Assembly (NCBI GenBank): GCA_024234165.1
Contig: JACKOP010000003.1
Span: 186,001-250,000 of the forward strand
Source of the DNA: Pseudomonadales bacterium
Lineage (GTDB): Bacteria > Pseudomonadota > Gammaproteobacteria > Pseudomonadales > UBA5518
DNA: 64,000 nucleotides
Direction of reading: 5' to 3'
Shown: positions 1 to 7,111 of the stretch, one piece after another
Layout of the letters: each line of letters opens with the position of its first letter
Numbering within the stretch: position 1 is the first letter of the stretch
Translations under genes and position numbers: made by a program
Notes under the pieces: generated by a model
The model's input: the letters and a program-made list of their open reading frames with translations, nothing else
Told to the model about the DNA's origin: nothing
Database searches by the model: none

Positions 1-578
1 GTACCCGGCCGATCACGCTGATCAGCGGCAGCTCTCCTTTCTGCGAGACCTTCTTCGACGACGTTCGTGTGCCGAAGCACCAGCTTGTCGGCGAGGTGAA
101 CAAGGGTTGGGATATCGCCAAGTACCTGCTGACGCATGAGCGCGAGATGATCAGCGGACTGTTCGGCGCAGGTGGCGCCGGGCAGGCCAGCGTGGCCGAG
201 ATCGCGTGCGAGCGCATCGGGCTGAGCCACGGCCGGCTCGCTGATCCTGGTCTTCGCCACGACCTTGCACGACTGGCGATCGACTCCGAGGCGTTTGCCT
301 CCACGCTGGAGCGTGTGGTCGATGAAGCGAAGGCAGGGTTTGGTACCGGCGCCGCTTCGTCGCTGCTGAAGTACCAGGGCACCGAGCTGAACAGGCAGCG
401 TCATGAACTGTTGATGGCCGTCGGCGGAGCCGAAGCACTCGGCTGGGAGGGGCAACGCTTCAGCGAAGGCGCGCTCGCGCGCGGCTGGCTGCGCAGCAAG
501 GGCTCATCGATCGAGGGCGGTACTTCGGAGATCCAGTTGAACATCATTGCCAAGCGGCTTCTGGGGTTGCCGGCATGA
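1..578 (+). CDS. Acyl-CoA dehydrogenase, C-terminal part (5' end outside window)
   Basis: The reading frame is open from base 3 to the TGA at 576-578 (about 191 residues), so only the C-terminal half is present. It begins in the middle beta-domain with TRPITLISGSSPF and FFDDVRVP, the strand that precedes the second helical domain of acyl-CoA dehydrogenases. It ends with the family's EGGTSEIQ motif and the final IIAKRLLGLPA helix. The enzyme should perform FAD-dependent alpha,beta-dehydrogenation of an acyl-CoA thioester. The stop overlaps the next start (ATGA at 575-578), so translation is coupled to a second, divergent acyl-CoA dehydrogenase. Such adjacent pairs often form alpha2beta2 heterotetramers acting on bulky acyl-CoAs such as sterol side chains (family knowledge). 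Substrate unknown. Confidence 0.9.
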   Translation, partial: TRPITLISGSSPFCETFFDDVRVPKHQLVGEVNKGWDIAKYLLTHEREMISGLFGAGGAGQASVAEIACERIGLSHGRLADPGLRHDLARLAIDSEAFASTLERVVDEAKAGFGTGAASSLLKYQGTELNRQRHELLMAVGGAEALGWEGQRFSEGALARGWLRSKGSSIEGGTSEIQLNIIAKRLLGLPA

Positions 579-1729
579 GCTCGGAGATCGCGCCGCTGGT
601 ATACGACGAAGACGAACGCCTGCTCGACAAGGAGGCGGGCGCGTTTCTGAGCGAACACGCGGGACCCAGGGAGCTGCGCCGGTTGCGCGACACGCACGAC
701 CCCGATGGATTCTCGCGCGCCTTGTGGCGCCAGATGGTCGCGCTCGGCTGGGCAGGGCTGCTCGTCGACGAACGATACGGGGGACTCGGCTTCACGTACG
801 CCGGTGCCGGCATCCTCAGCGAGCACTGCGGACGCACGCTGGCCGCCTCGCCGCTGTTTGCGACCGCGATCGTCGCTGCCACGCTGATCGGGCGCCTGGC
901 GTCGGCACGGCAACGACAGCAACTGTTGCCCGCGCTTGCCGCCGGAGAGCGGCTGTGTGCGCTGGCCATCGACGAGCGGGCGCGCCACGACCCGAGTGCG
1001 ATCGAGCTGAGCGCGACCGCCGATGGCGGTGGCTTTCGCCTCGACGGCGAGAAGTGCTTCGTCATCGACGCTCACGTGGCGGATCTGTTGCTCGTCGTCG
1101 CTCGCAGCGACCTGGCTTCAAGCGGAACGGCGGGTTTGTCGGTGTTCGCCGTGGCGCGTCAGATCCCGGGTCTGCACGTCGTACGCACGCGGCTGCTCGA
1201 CAGCCGCAACGCGGCGACTCTGCACTTCGCCGGCGTGCGTGTAGGTGCCGACGCACTGCTGGGCGAACCGGGGCAGGCATGGCCCGCGCTGGAATACACG
1301 CTCGACGTCGCACGCGTCTGCGCTGGCGCCGAGCAGCTCGGCATCGCCGGTGAAGCCTTCGCCCGCACGATCGAGTACCTGAAGCAGCGGCGCCAGTTCG
1401 GCCGTGCCATCGGCGAGTTCCAGGCACTGCAGCATCGTGCTGCGCAACTGTTCTGCGAGATCGAACTGGCGCGCTCGGCGGTGCTGCGTGCGCTGCGCGC
1501 GGCCGATGCCGGTGAGCTGCGGCTGGCCGCGCTTGCCAGCGTGGCGAAGGTCAAGGCAGGCGATGCCGCCACGCTCGCGGTCAACGAGGCGGTGCAGATG
1601 CACGGTGGCATCGGCATGACGGATGCGATCGACATCGGCCTGTTCATGAAGCGGGCGGCAACCTTGCGGCAGTTGTTCGGTGACAGCTATTACCACACCG
1701 ACCGCTACGCGACACTGGCCGGCTACTGA
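575..1729 (+). CDS. Acyl-CoA dehydrogenase, probable partner subunit of the preceding gene
   Basis: This is a 384-residue flavoprotein of the acyl-CoA dehydrogenase family at normal length. An N-terminal helical domain (WRQMVALGWAGLLV, ERYGGLGF) is followed by a beta-domain and the C-terminal FAD-contact segment RRQFGRAIGEFQALQH near residues 270-285. Near residue 340 the MHGGIGMT motif continues as DAID, where many relatives have an acidic TDE triplet. This suggests a subunit with reduced or no independent catalytic function (inference). It overlaps the upstream dehydrogenase by 4 bp and lies 50 bp before an SDR gene, giving the order dehydrogenase pair, hydroxyacyl-CoA dehydrogenase, thiolase. 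No hydratase gene is visible in this operon within the window. Confidence 0.9.
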   Translation: MSSEIAPLVYDEDERLLDKEAGAFLSEHAGPRELRRLRDTHDPDGFSRALWRQMVALGWAGLLVDERYGGLGFTYAGAGILSEHCGRTLAASPLFATAIVAATLIGRLASARQRQQLLPALAAGERLCALAIDERARHDPSAIELSATADGGGFRLDGEKCFVIDAHVADLLLVVARSDLASSGTAGLSVFAVARQIPGLHVVRTRLLDSRNAATLHFAGVRVGADALLGEPGQAWPALEYTLDVARVCAGAEQLGIAGEAFARTIEYLKQRRQFGRAIGEFQALQHRAAQLFCEIELARSAVLRALRAADAGELRLAALASVAKVKAGDAATLAVNEAVQMHGGIGMTDAIDIGLFMKRAATLRQLFGDSYYHTDRYATLAGY

Positions 1730-1779
1730 AGGATGCCGTGGTACGCGCAAACGGATCGTCGTATGCAAGGAGTCACTGC

Positions 1780-2697
1780 ATGAGCGTATGTTTCGATGGC
1801 AGGGTGGCGATCGTGACCGGAGCCGGCGCCGGACTGGGGCGCTCGCACGCCCTTGCGCTGGCAGCGCGCGGGGCGAAGGTGGTGGTGAACGATGCAGGCG
1901 GGGCCAGCGATGGCAGCGGTCGGTCGGGGACGGTCGCGGAAGCGGTGGCAGCAGAGATCCGCGCTGCGGGCGGTGAGGCGATCGCGAGTGGCGCCAGTGT
2001 CACCGAGCGTGGCGAAGTCGATGCGATGATACGCCAGGCACTCGACGCCTGGGGTCGCGTCGACATCCTGATCAACAATGCCGGCATCCTGCGCGACAGG
2101 AGTTTTGCAAAGACCGACATCGACGATTTCCGTGCCGTCGTCGAGGTGCACCTGCTGGGCGCGGTGCACTGCACGGCGGCCGTGTGGGAGGCGATGCGGG
2201 CACAGCAGTACGGGCGCATCGTGATGACGGTCTCGTCGAGCGGTCTGTACGGGAATTTCGGTCAGAGCAATTATGCTGCCGCGAAGATGGCGCTGGTCGG
2301 GCTGATGAACACGCTGGTGATGGAGGGCGAGAAACACGGTATCCGCGTCAATTGCGTGGCGCCGGTGGCTGGCACTCGCCTGACCGAAGGGCTGCTCGAT
2401 CAGCAGGCCTTCGAGCTGCTGACACCGGAGGCGGTCACGGCGGGTGTGCTGGCGCTGTGCGCCGAGCGATCACCGAACCGCATGATCCTGTCGGCCGGTG
2501 CAGGTGGCTATGCGAGCGTCCATATTTATGAAACCCTTGGCGTACATCTGGCGCCCGAAGAGCAGACACCGGACAATGTGCTGGCACGACTCGCCGCGAT
2601 CGAGGATCGCAGCGGCGAGCAGGAATTCCGCCAGGGTTTCCAGCAAAGCCTCAAGTTCGTTCGTGCCGCGGCGCAGGCCGCGGGCATCGTCATCTGA
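1780..2697 (+). CDS. SDR-family 3-hydroxyacyl-CoA dehydrogenase (MFE-2/HSD17B4-like)
   Basis: A 305-residue short-chain dehydrogenase/reductase. The Rossmann motif VTGAGAGLGRSHALAL is followed by VVVNDAGG, the signature of the (3R)-hydroxyacyl-CoA dehydrogenase domain of peroxisomal multifunctional enzyme 2. Then come NNAGILRD, the catalytic Ser in VSSSGLYG and the YAAAK Tyr-Lys pair. It should oxidise a 3-hydroxyacyl-CoA to the 3-ketoacyl-CoA with NAD+. There is no fused hydratase or SCP2 domain. I chose the ATG at 1780 because AAGGAG lies 8-9 bases upstream; a longer frame starting at 1738 has no ribosome site and an unlikely N-terminus. It sits between the dehydrogenase pair and the thiolase. 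Confidence 0.88.
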   Translation: MSVCFDGRVAIVTGAGAGLGRSHALALAARGAKVVVNDAGGASDGSGRSGTVAEAVAAEIRAAGGEAIASGASVTERGEVDAMIRQALDAWGRVDILINNAGILRDRSFAKTDIDDFRAVVEVHLLGAVHCTAAVWEAMRAQQYGRIVMTVSSSGLYGNFGQSNYAAAKMALVGLMNTLVMEGEKHGIRVNCVAPVAGTRLTEGLLDQQAFELLTPEAVTAGVLALCAERSPNRMILSAGAGGYASVHIYETLGVHLAPEEQTPDNVLARLAAIEDRSGEQEFRQGFQQSLKFVRAAAQAAGIVI

Positions 2698-2718
2698 TCA
2701 GCACGGAGAAGCAGGAAC

Positions 2719-3900
2719 ATGACAGACGCAGTCATCGTAGCAAGCGCACGTACACCGCTCGGCAAGGCCTTCCGTGGCCTGTTCAACGATACCGAGGCGC
2801 CGACCATGGGCGGCATGGCGGTGCGCGCCGCAGTGGAGCGCACCGGCGTGGATCCGGCAGAGGTGGACGATGTGATCATGGGCTGTGCGATGCCGCAGGG
2901 CACCACCAGCCTCAACATAGGACGCATGTCGGCACTCTCCGCAGGCTTGCCGGTGACGGTCAGCGGCATGACGATCGACCGTCAGTGCTCCTCCGGCATG
3001 ATGGCGATAGCCACCGCGGCGAAGCAGATCCTGTGTGACGGCATGCAGATCGTGGTCGGCGGTGGGCTCGAGCACATCAGTCTGGTGCAGAACGAACACC
3101 AGAACATGTACCGCCGCGTCGATCCGCGCCTGAAGGCGCTGCACCCGAACGCCTATATGCAGATGCTGCAGACTGCCGAGGTGGTCGCGAAGCGCTATGG
3201 CGTTTCGCGCGAGCAGCAGGATGAGTACGCGCTGCAGAGCCAGCAGCGCACCGCAGCGGCCCAGAAGGCCGGACTGTTCGCCGACGAGATCATCGAGGTC
3301 ACGACGAGCGTCGCGGTGAAGGACAAGAACACCGGCGAGGTGAGCCACAAGAACGTCACGCTGGCGCTCGATGAAGGCAACCGCGCCGATACCACGCTGG
3401 ATGGGCTGCGCAGTCTGAAGCCGGTGGTGGAGGGTGGTTGCATCACAGCCGGCAACGCCAGCCAGCTCTCCGACGGGGCCGCAGCCTGCGTGGTCATGGA
3501 TGGGACGCTGGCAGCGCGGCGCGGCATCCAGCCGATGGGACTCTACCGCGGCATCGCAGTCGCCGGCTGCGAGCCTGACGAGATGGGCATCGGACCGGTG
3601 TTCGCGGTGCCGAAGCTGCTGAAGCAGCATGGCCTGAAGATGGACGACATCGGGCTGTGGGAGCTGAACGAAGCCTTCGCAGTGCAGGTGCTCTACTGCC
3701 GTGACCGGCTCGGCATCCCGAACGAGCGCCTCAACGTGAACGGCGGAGCGATCTCGATCGGTCACCCGTACGGCATGAGCGGCGCGCGCATGGTCGGACA
3801 CGCACTGCGCGAGGGCAAGCGTCGCGGCGTGAAGTACGTCGTGGTGACGATGTGTGTTGGTGGCGGCATGGGTGCAGCAGGCCTGTTCGAGGTGCTGTAA
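2719..3900 (+). CDS. Acetyl-CoA C-acyltransferase (thiolase)
   Basis: A 393-residue thiolase, full length for the family. The nucleophilic Cys90 lies in DRQCSSGMM, the active-site His349 in SIGHPYGMSGARM, and the second cysteine, Cys379, in CVGGGMGAAGLF at the C-terminus, so the catalytic set is complete. It should cleave a 3-ketoacyl-CoA with CoA to release acetyl-CoA, the last step of the beta-oxidation round encoded by this operon. GGAGAAG upstream serves the ATG at 2719. It is the last gene of the operon. The biosynthetic (acetoacetyl-CoA-forming) direction cannot be excluded from sequence, but the context favours degradation. Confidence 0.92.
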   Translation: MTDAVIVASARTPLGKAFRGLFNDTEAPTMGGMAVRAAVERTGVDPAEVDDVIMGCAMPQGTTSLNIGRMSALSAGLPVTVSGMTIDRQCSSGMMAIATAAKQILCDGMQIVVGGGLEHISLVQNEHQNMYRRVDPRLKALHPNAYMQMLQTAEVVAKRYGVSREQQDEYALQSQQRTAAAQKAGLFADEIIEVTTSVAVKDKNTGEVSHKNVTLALDEGNRADTTLDGLRSLKPVVEGGCITAGNASQLSDGAAACVVMDGTLAARRGIQPMGLYRGIAVAGCEPDEMGIGPVFAVPKLLKQHGLKMDDIGLWELNEAFAVQVLYCRDRLGIPNERLNVNGGAISIGHPYGMSGARMVGHALREGKRRGVKYVVVTMCVGGGMGAAGLFEVL

Positions 3901-3930
3901 GGCAGCTCGCGACGCGTTCGGGGTGCGCGC

Positions 3931-4137
3931 ATGGCGCGCTGGTTGATCGTCGCCGGGATGGCGCTGCTGGTGCTCGGGATCGCGATGCAATACGCACCGT
4001 GGCTGCTCGGGTGGTTCGGCAAGCTGCCCGGCGATCTCGACCTGCGCAGTGGCCGCACGCGGGTCTTCATTCCGATCACCTCGATGCTGCTCGTGAGCCT
4101 CGTGCTGACCGTGATCCTGAACCTGCTGCGGCGCTGA
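3931..4137 (+). CDS. Small DUF2905-family inner-membrane protein
   Basis: A 68-residue protein with two hydrophobic segments (about residues 4-25 and 48-65) around a short polar loop containing GKLPGDLDLRSGRT. This layout (helix, W-F-GKLPGD, helix) is typical of the DUF2905 family. The function of the family is unknown to me; I infer an inner-membrane location. It starts 30 bp after the thiolase stop and could be co-transcribed with it, although no functional link is evident. Confidence 0.8.
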   Translation: MARWLIVAGMALLVLGIAMQYAPWLLGWFGKLPGDLDLRSGRTRVFIPITSMLLVSLVLTVILNLLRR

Positions 4138-4164
4138 GCCGGCATTCGCGTCGCCACCATGCCT

Positions 4165-4191
4165 GGCGATGTTTTGCGACACCCTCTGCGG
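4165..4191. repeat. Dispersed intergenic element containing TGCGACAC (copy 1)
   Basis: In the gap between the DUF2905 gene and the CsgG-like gene the sequence reads GATGTTTTGCGACACCCTC. Related copies occur at 5511-5534 and, on the other strand, at 51631-51653, with a shorter match (GTTCTGCGACA) on the minus strand near 41729-41740. All lie between genes. It may be an operator, a promoter part or a dispersed repeat; nothing in the sequence decides which. Confidence 0.4.
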
Positions 4192-4296
4192 TCCCGCCAA
4201 TGCGATTGGCATCCGGGCAGTGCACGCGCCTGTTGACCGCGATTCTGACCGCGTCGCAGACTGCGCACCGGGCAACCACAACAGGAGCATTCGAAG

Positions 4297-5337
4297 ATGG
4301 CCATCTACCACCGTGCAGGACTGGTGCACTGTGTTCTCGCCGCAACCCTGACCTTATCCGCTGCGTCGTTGACGGCCGGCGTCACCGACATGAAACAGGG
4401 CAAGGGAGGCAGCGTGGTGCAGGGCGCGGCAGGCACCCAGGGATCGCAGGGCGACACCGGTCTGCGCAAGTGCGCGCAGCCGCTCGGCGCCATTGCGGTC
4501 GTCGAACCGCAGGATTACGTGATGGCATCGCTCGCGCGCTTCAGCCTGCAGTCACCGACCAGCCTGATCCGCCTGATGATCCAGCAGTCGAACTGCTTCA
4601 TCGTCGTCGAACGCGGCGTGGGCATGCAGAACATGATGCAGGAGCGCGCGCTGGCGGACTCCGGACAACTGCGCTCGCGCTCGAACATCGGTCAGGGGCA
4701 AATGGTCGCTGCCGATTTCCTGCTGACGCCGTCCGTGGTGTTTTCCGATAACAACGCCGGTGCGGTCGGCGGTGCGATCGGCGGTCTGCTGGGTGGCAAG
4801 GCGGCTCTGATCGGTGGTCTGGTCGGCGGACTCAAGTTCAAGGAGGCGCAGACCAGCATGCTGGTCGCCGATGCACGCTCCGGTGTGCAGGTCGCGGCAG
4901 CCGAGGGCAGTGCACGCAAGGCTGACCTCGGGCTCGGTGCGTTCATGGGCGGTGGTGGCGGTGTCGGCGGTCTCGGTGGTTATGCCAGCACGGCCGAAGG
5001 CAAGGTCATCGCAGCGAGCCTCGCGGACAACTACAACAATATCGTCGGTGTCATCGAAGGCGATCCGAACCTGCGCCGCAACGTCGGCACGCTGGGGCAG
5101 GAGGCTGCCGCCGGCGGCAGCACGCAGGCCGGCGTCGGGGCAAACGAGGGTGACGTGATCTATCCGAAGATCGACAACGTGAAGCTCGTCGCACAGCCCG
5201 CCGACGGCGCCAAGGTGGTTGCCGTGCTGCGCAAGTCCGATGAACTGGTCTACATGGGGCAGGAGAAATCCGGCTATCTGAAGGTCGAGGGCAGCATGGG
5301 CAGCGGCTGGGTGCGCAAGACGCTGACGATTCGCTGA
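4297..5337 (+). CDS. CsgG-like secreted/outer-membrane-associated protein with C-terminal SH3-like domain
   Basis: A 346-residue exported protein. Residues 1-28 form a signal peptide ending near SLTAG; no clear lipobox was seen. Residues 55-160 resemble the CsgG/curli-assembly-factor family (IAVVEPQDY, LIRLMIQQSNCFIVVERG, MVAADFLLTPSVVFS). A glycine-rich segment follows (GGAIGGLLGGKAALIGGLVGGL) with a second Gly tract (GGGGGVGGLGG). Residues about 285-346 look like a small bacterial SH3 domain (ADGAKVVAVLRKSDELVYMG, GSGWVRK). CsgG itself is an outer-membrane lipoprotein secretion channel; without a lipobox and with an SH3 tail this one may instead bind the cell wall. GGAG at 4284 supports the ATG at 4297. 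It appears to be monocistronic. Confidence 0.7.
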   Translation: MAIYHRAGLVHCVLAATLTLSAASLTAGVTDMKQGKGGSVVQGAAGTQGSQGDTGLRKCAQPLGAIAVVEPQDYVMASLARFSLQSPTSLIRLMIQQSNCFIVVERGVGMQNMMQERALADSGQLRSRSNIGQGQMVAADFLLTPSVVFSDNNAGAVGGAIGGLLGGKAALIGGLVGGLKFKEAQTSMLVADARSGVQVAAAEGSARKADLGLGAFMGGGGGVGGLGGYASTAEGKVIAASLADNYNNIVGVIEGDPNLRRNVGTLGQEAAAGGSTQAGVGANEGDVIYPKIDNVKLVAQPADGAKVVAVLRKSDELVYMGQEKSGYLKVEGSMGSGWVRKTLTIR

Positions 5338-5792
5338 GCCCGGGTGGCCCTGCGTCGCCACCATCGCAGCATCACGCCCTCGGTGCTGACGCAGGGTCGT
5401 CACCGCGCGCGTCGTATCCAGGCACGCGCGGACCCGACCTGGGCGCAGGTCGGCTTCAGAGGCTGTTGCGAAGGCCCTCCGAGCATCGACATGACCGGCG
5501 CGTGACACACGCCTCGTAATGTTCTGCGACACCCGGTTCATGCCGACAGGGTCTCGTAGCCATGCGAGCGCGAACCTGATCGTAGGGGCGAGCGGCGGCT
5601 CGCCCGTACGAGGGTCGTATCCAGGCGCGCGTGGCCTGGTTGCTGTCCGCGAACGCGCGGACCTCCACGATCTCGTCGTATCCAGGCGCGCGTGGCCTGG
5701 TTTGGGCGTAGGTCGGCATTCATGCCGACGGCGGCGTGTTGTGTCCTTCGTCACGATCCAGACCAGTCGACAGGCGGTTCGAATTGCCAATA

Positions 5793-5809
5793 CGTCAAGA
5801 TTCTTGACG
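5793..5809. promoter_or_regulatory. Perfect palindrome overlapping the -35 box (probable operator)
   Basis: CGTCAAGA, one T, then TCTTGACG: two perfect 8-bp arms around a single central base. The right arm contains the TTGACG -35 hexamer of the promoter below, so a bound dimeric repressor would block RNA polymerase. TetR- or GntR-family repressors commonly control acyl-CoA catabolic operons in this way (family knowledge). No regulator gene lies next to it. Confidence 0.6.
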
Positions 5810-5832
5810 ATTATTCCGGTGTTCGCTAGGCT
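5804..5832 (+). promoter_or_regulatory. Sigma70-type promoter of the acyl-CoA dehydrogenase/aldolase operon
   Basis: TTGACG (5804-5809) and TAGGCT (5827-5832) are separated by exactly 17 bp, 69 bp before the ATG at 5901. This is the best promoter match in the intergenic region, and it drives a run of six closely spaced co-directional genes ending at 10918. Confidence 0.55.
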
Positions 5833-5900
5833 TCGATCCGCGCGGAATCGAGCGAGTCGGTCGCGCCCCGCACTCGTCGCCACATGGAGAGGCAAAAGGC

Positions 5901-7094
5901 ATGGATTTCCGCTTTACACCGGAGGAGCAGCAGTTTCGACTGGAGGTGCGCCGCTTCATCGCCGATCACTGCCCGCGTGCACTTGCCGGCTACCACGAGA
6001 TTCATGCCGAACACGTACCGCTGGAAATGGAATTCCTGAAGAAGATGGCCGCGAAGGGCTGGCTGGGTGCCGTGTTTCCCAGGGAGTACGGGGGTCGCGG
6101 TGAAGAGCGTGTGCCGATGTCCGAGTACATCCTGATCGACGAGCTGCACCACGCGGATTTCGAGGGCGTTGCGCTCACGATCACCTATCTCGTCGGCATC
6201 ATCGGCAACACGCTGCTGCAGGTCGGATCCGAGGAGCTCAAGAAGGAGTTCCTGCCACAGATGCTGAACGTCGACATCCGCTTTGCGATTGCCTACAGCG
6301 AGCCCGACGCCGGCAACGACATCGCCGGTATCCGCACGCGCGCCGTGGACGATGGGGATGATTTCATCGTCAGCGGACACAAGCGATTCATCACCTGCGC
6401 AGATACTTCCGACTACATGTGGACACTGGTTCGATCCGAGCCGGGTACGGCACGCCACCAGGGTCTCAGCATCCTGTTGATGAAATCCGACCTGCCGGGC
6501 ATCACGATCCAGGTGTTCGAGATGATGAACGGCATCCAGACCTGCGAGGTCTACCTTGACGAAGTGCGTGTACCCAAGCGCTACCTCGTCGGCGCGCGCG
6601 GCAACGGCTGGCGCTACCTGATGGAGGCCCTGTCGCGTGAACGCATGACGATGATCAACTTCAAGGCAGTCAGCGAACCTTTCGAAAGGCTGGTGCAGTG
6701 GGTGCGCACCGCCGAGATGGATGGAGAGGCGCTGGCGGTCGATCCGGTGGTGCGCCAGTCGCTCGCGAACATGCACGTGAAGATCGCCGGCGGGAAGATG
6801 CTGCAGCTCGTTGCTGGTGCCCGCGCGGCCGACAAGAACTACGTTCCCACGCTCGAGGCCGCCGCCTGCAAGATGTATCGGGCGATGCTGAGCTGGGAGA
6901 AGGCGACACTCGCCCTCGACATCATGCGTTCGCACGGATTGCTGACCGCAGACAGCCCGGATGCGCCACTCGATGGCTGGTGGGCGGCCGAATACGGTTG
7001 GGCCGGGCACGAGCTGTCGGGCGGCGGCGGCATGGATCTCAACCGCAAGATCATCGCGCAGCAGGGCCTCGGCCTGCCGCGCTGGTCCAACTGA
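5901..7094 (+). CDS. Acyl-CoA dehydrogenase, first subunit of a probable heteromeric enzyme
   Basis: 397 residues, full-length acyl-CoA dehydrogenase fold. It begins MDFRFTPEEQQFRLEVRRFI, has the AYSEPDAGND substrate/FAD-loop motif near residue 130, KRFITCA and the beta-domain segment VYLDEVRVP, then a C-terminal all-helical domain. GGAGAG lies upstream of the ATG. With the next gene it resembles the FadE28/FadE29-type (ChsE1-ChsE2) pair that desaturates the short side chain of steroid-CoA intermediates in actinobacteria (inference from gene order and the aldolase downstream). It is the first gene of the operon controlled by the palindromic promoter. Confidence 0.9.
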   Translation: MDFRFTPEEQQFRLEVRRFIADHCPRALAGYHEIHAEHVPLEMEFLKKMAAKGWLGAVFPREYGGRGEERVPMSEYILIDELHHADFEGVALTITYLVGIIGNTLLQVGSEELKKEFLPQMLNVDIRFAIAYSEPDAGNDIAGIRTRAVDDGDDFIVSGHKRFITCADTSDYMWTLVRSEPGTARHQGLSILLMKSDLPGITIQVFEMMNGIQTCEVYLDEVRVPKRYLVGARGNGWRYLMEALSRERMTMINFKAVSEPFERLVQWVRTAEMDGEALAVDPVVRQSLANMHVKIAGGKMLQLVAGARAADKNYVPTLEAAACKMYRAMLSWEKATLALDIMRSHGLLTADSPDAPLDGWWAAEYGWAGHELSGGGGMDLNRKIIAQQGLGLPRWSN

Positions 7095-7111
7095 ACGGGC
7101 GGAGGACACCG

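Larger units (their letters stand above)
5338..5900. repeat. Repeat-rich intergenic region with REP-like hairpins
   Basis: 563 bp with no credible gene. It holds three copies of a hairpin-forming unit beginning GTCGTATCCAGGC: 5411-5431 (diverged), 5614-5640 and 5675-5703. In the last two the arms CCAGGC and GCCTGG flank a 7-nt loop. It also holds an 8-bp-arm hairpin (GGGCGAGC/GCTCGCCC, 5586-5605), a copy of the TGCGACAC element (5511-5534) and a 23-bp unit at 5707-5729 with arms GTCGGCAT/ATGCCGAC. That 23-bp unit recurs identically at 58111-58133. The last 110 bp form the promoter of the next operon. The repeats look like REP-type extragenic palindromes. Confidence 0.75.

Noticed and set aside
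2698..4329. 543-codon open frame on the minus strand opposite the thiolase, and similar long antisense frames at 6839-8758 and 12384-14438
   Set aside because: They are artefacts of high GC codon bias: His/Arg/Gln-rich with no family signature, lying opposite well-identified genes.
5519..6103. 194-codon frame running from the repeat region into the dehydrogenase gene
   Set aside because: Translated repeats (Arg/Gly/Pro-rich) overlapping the true gene in another frame.
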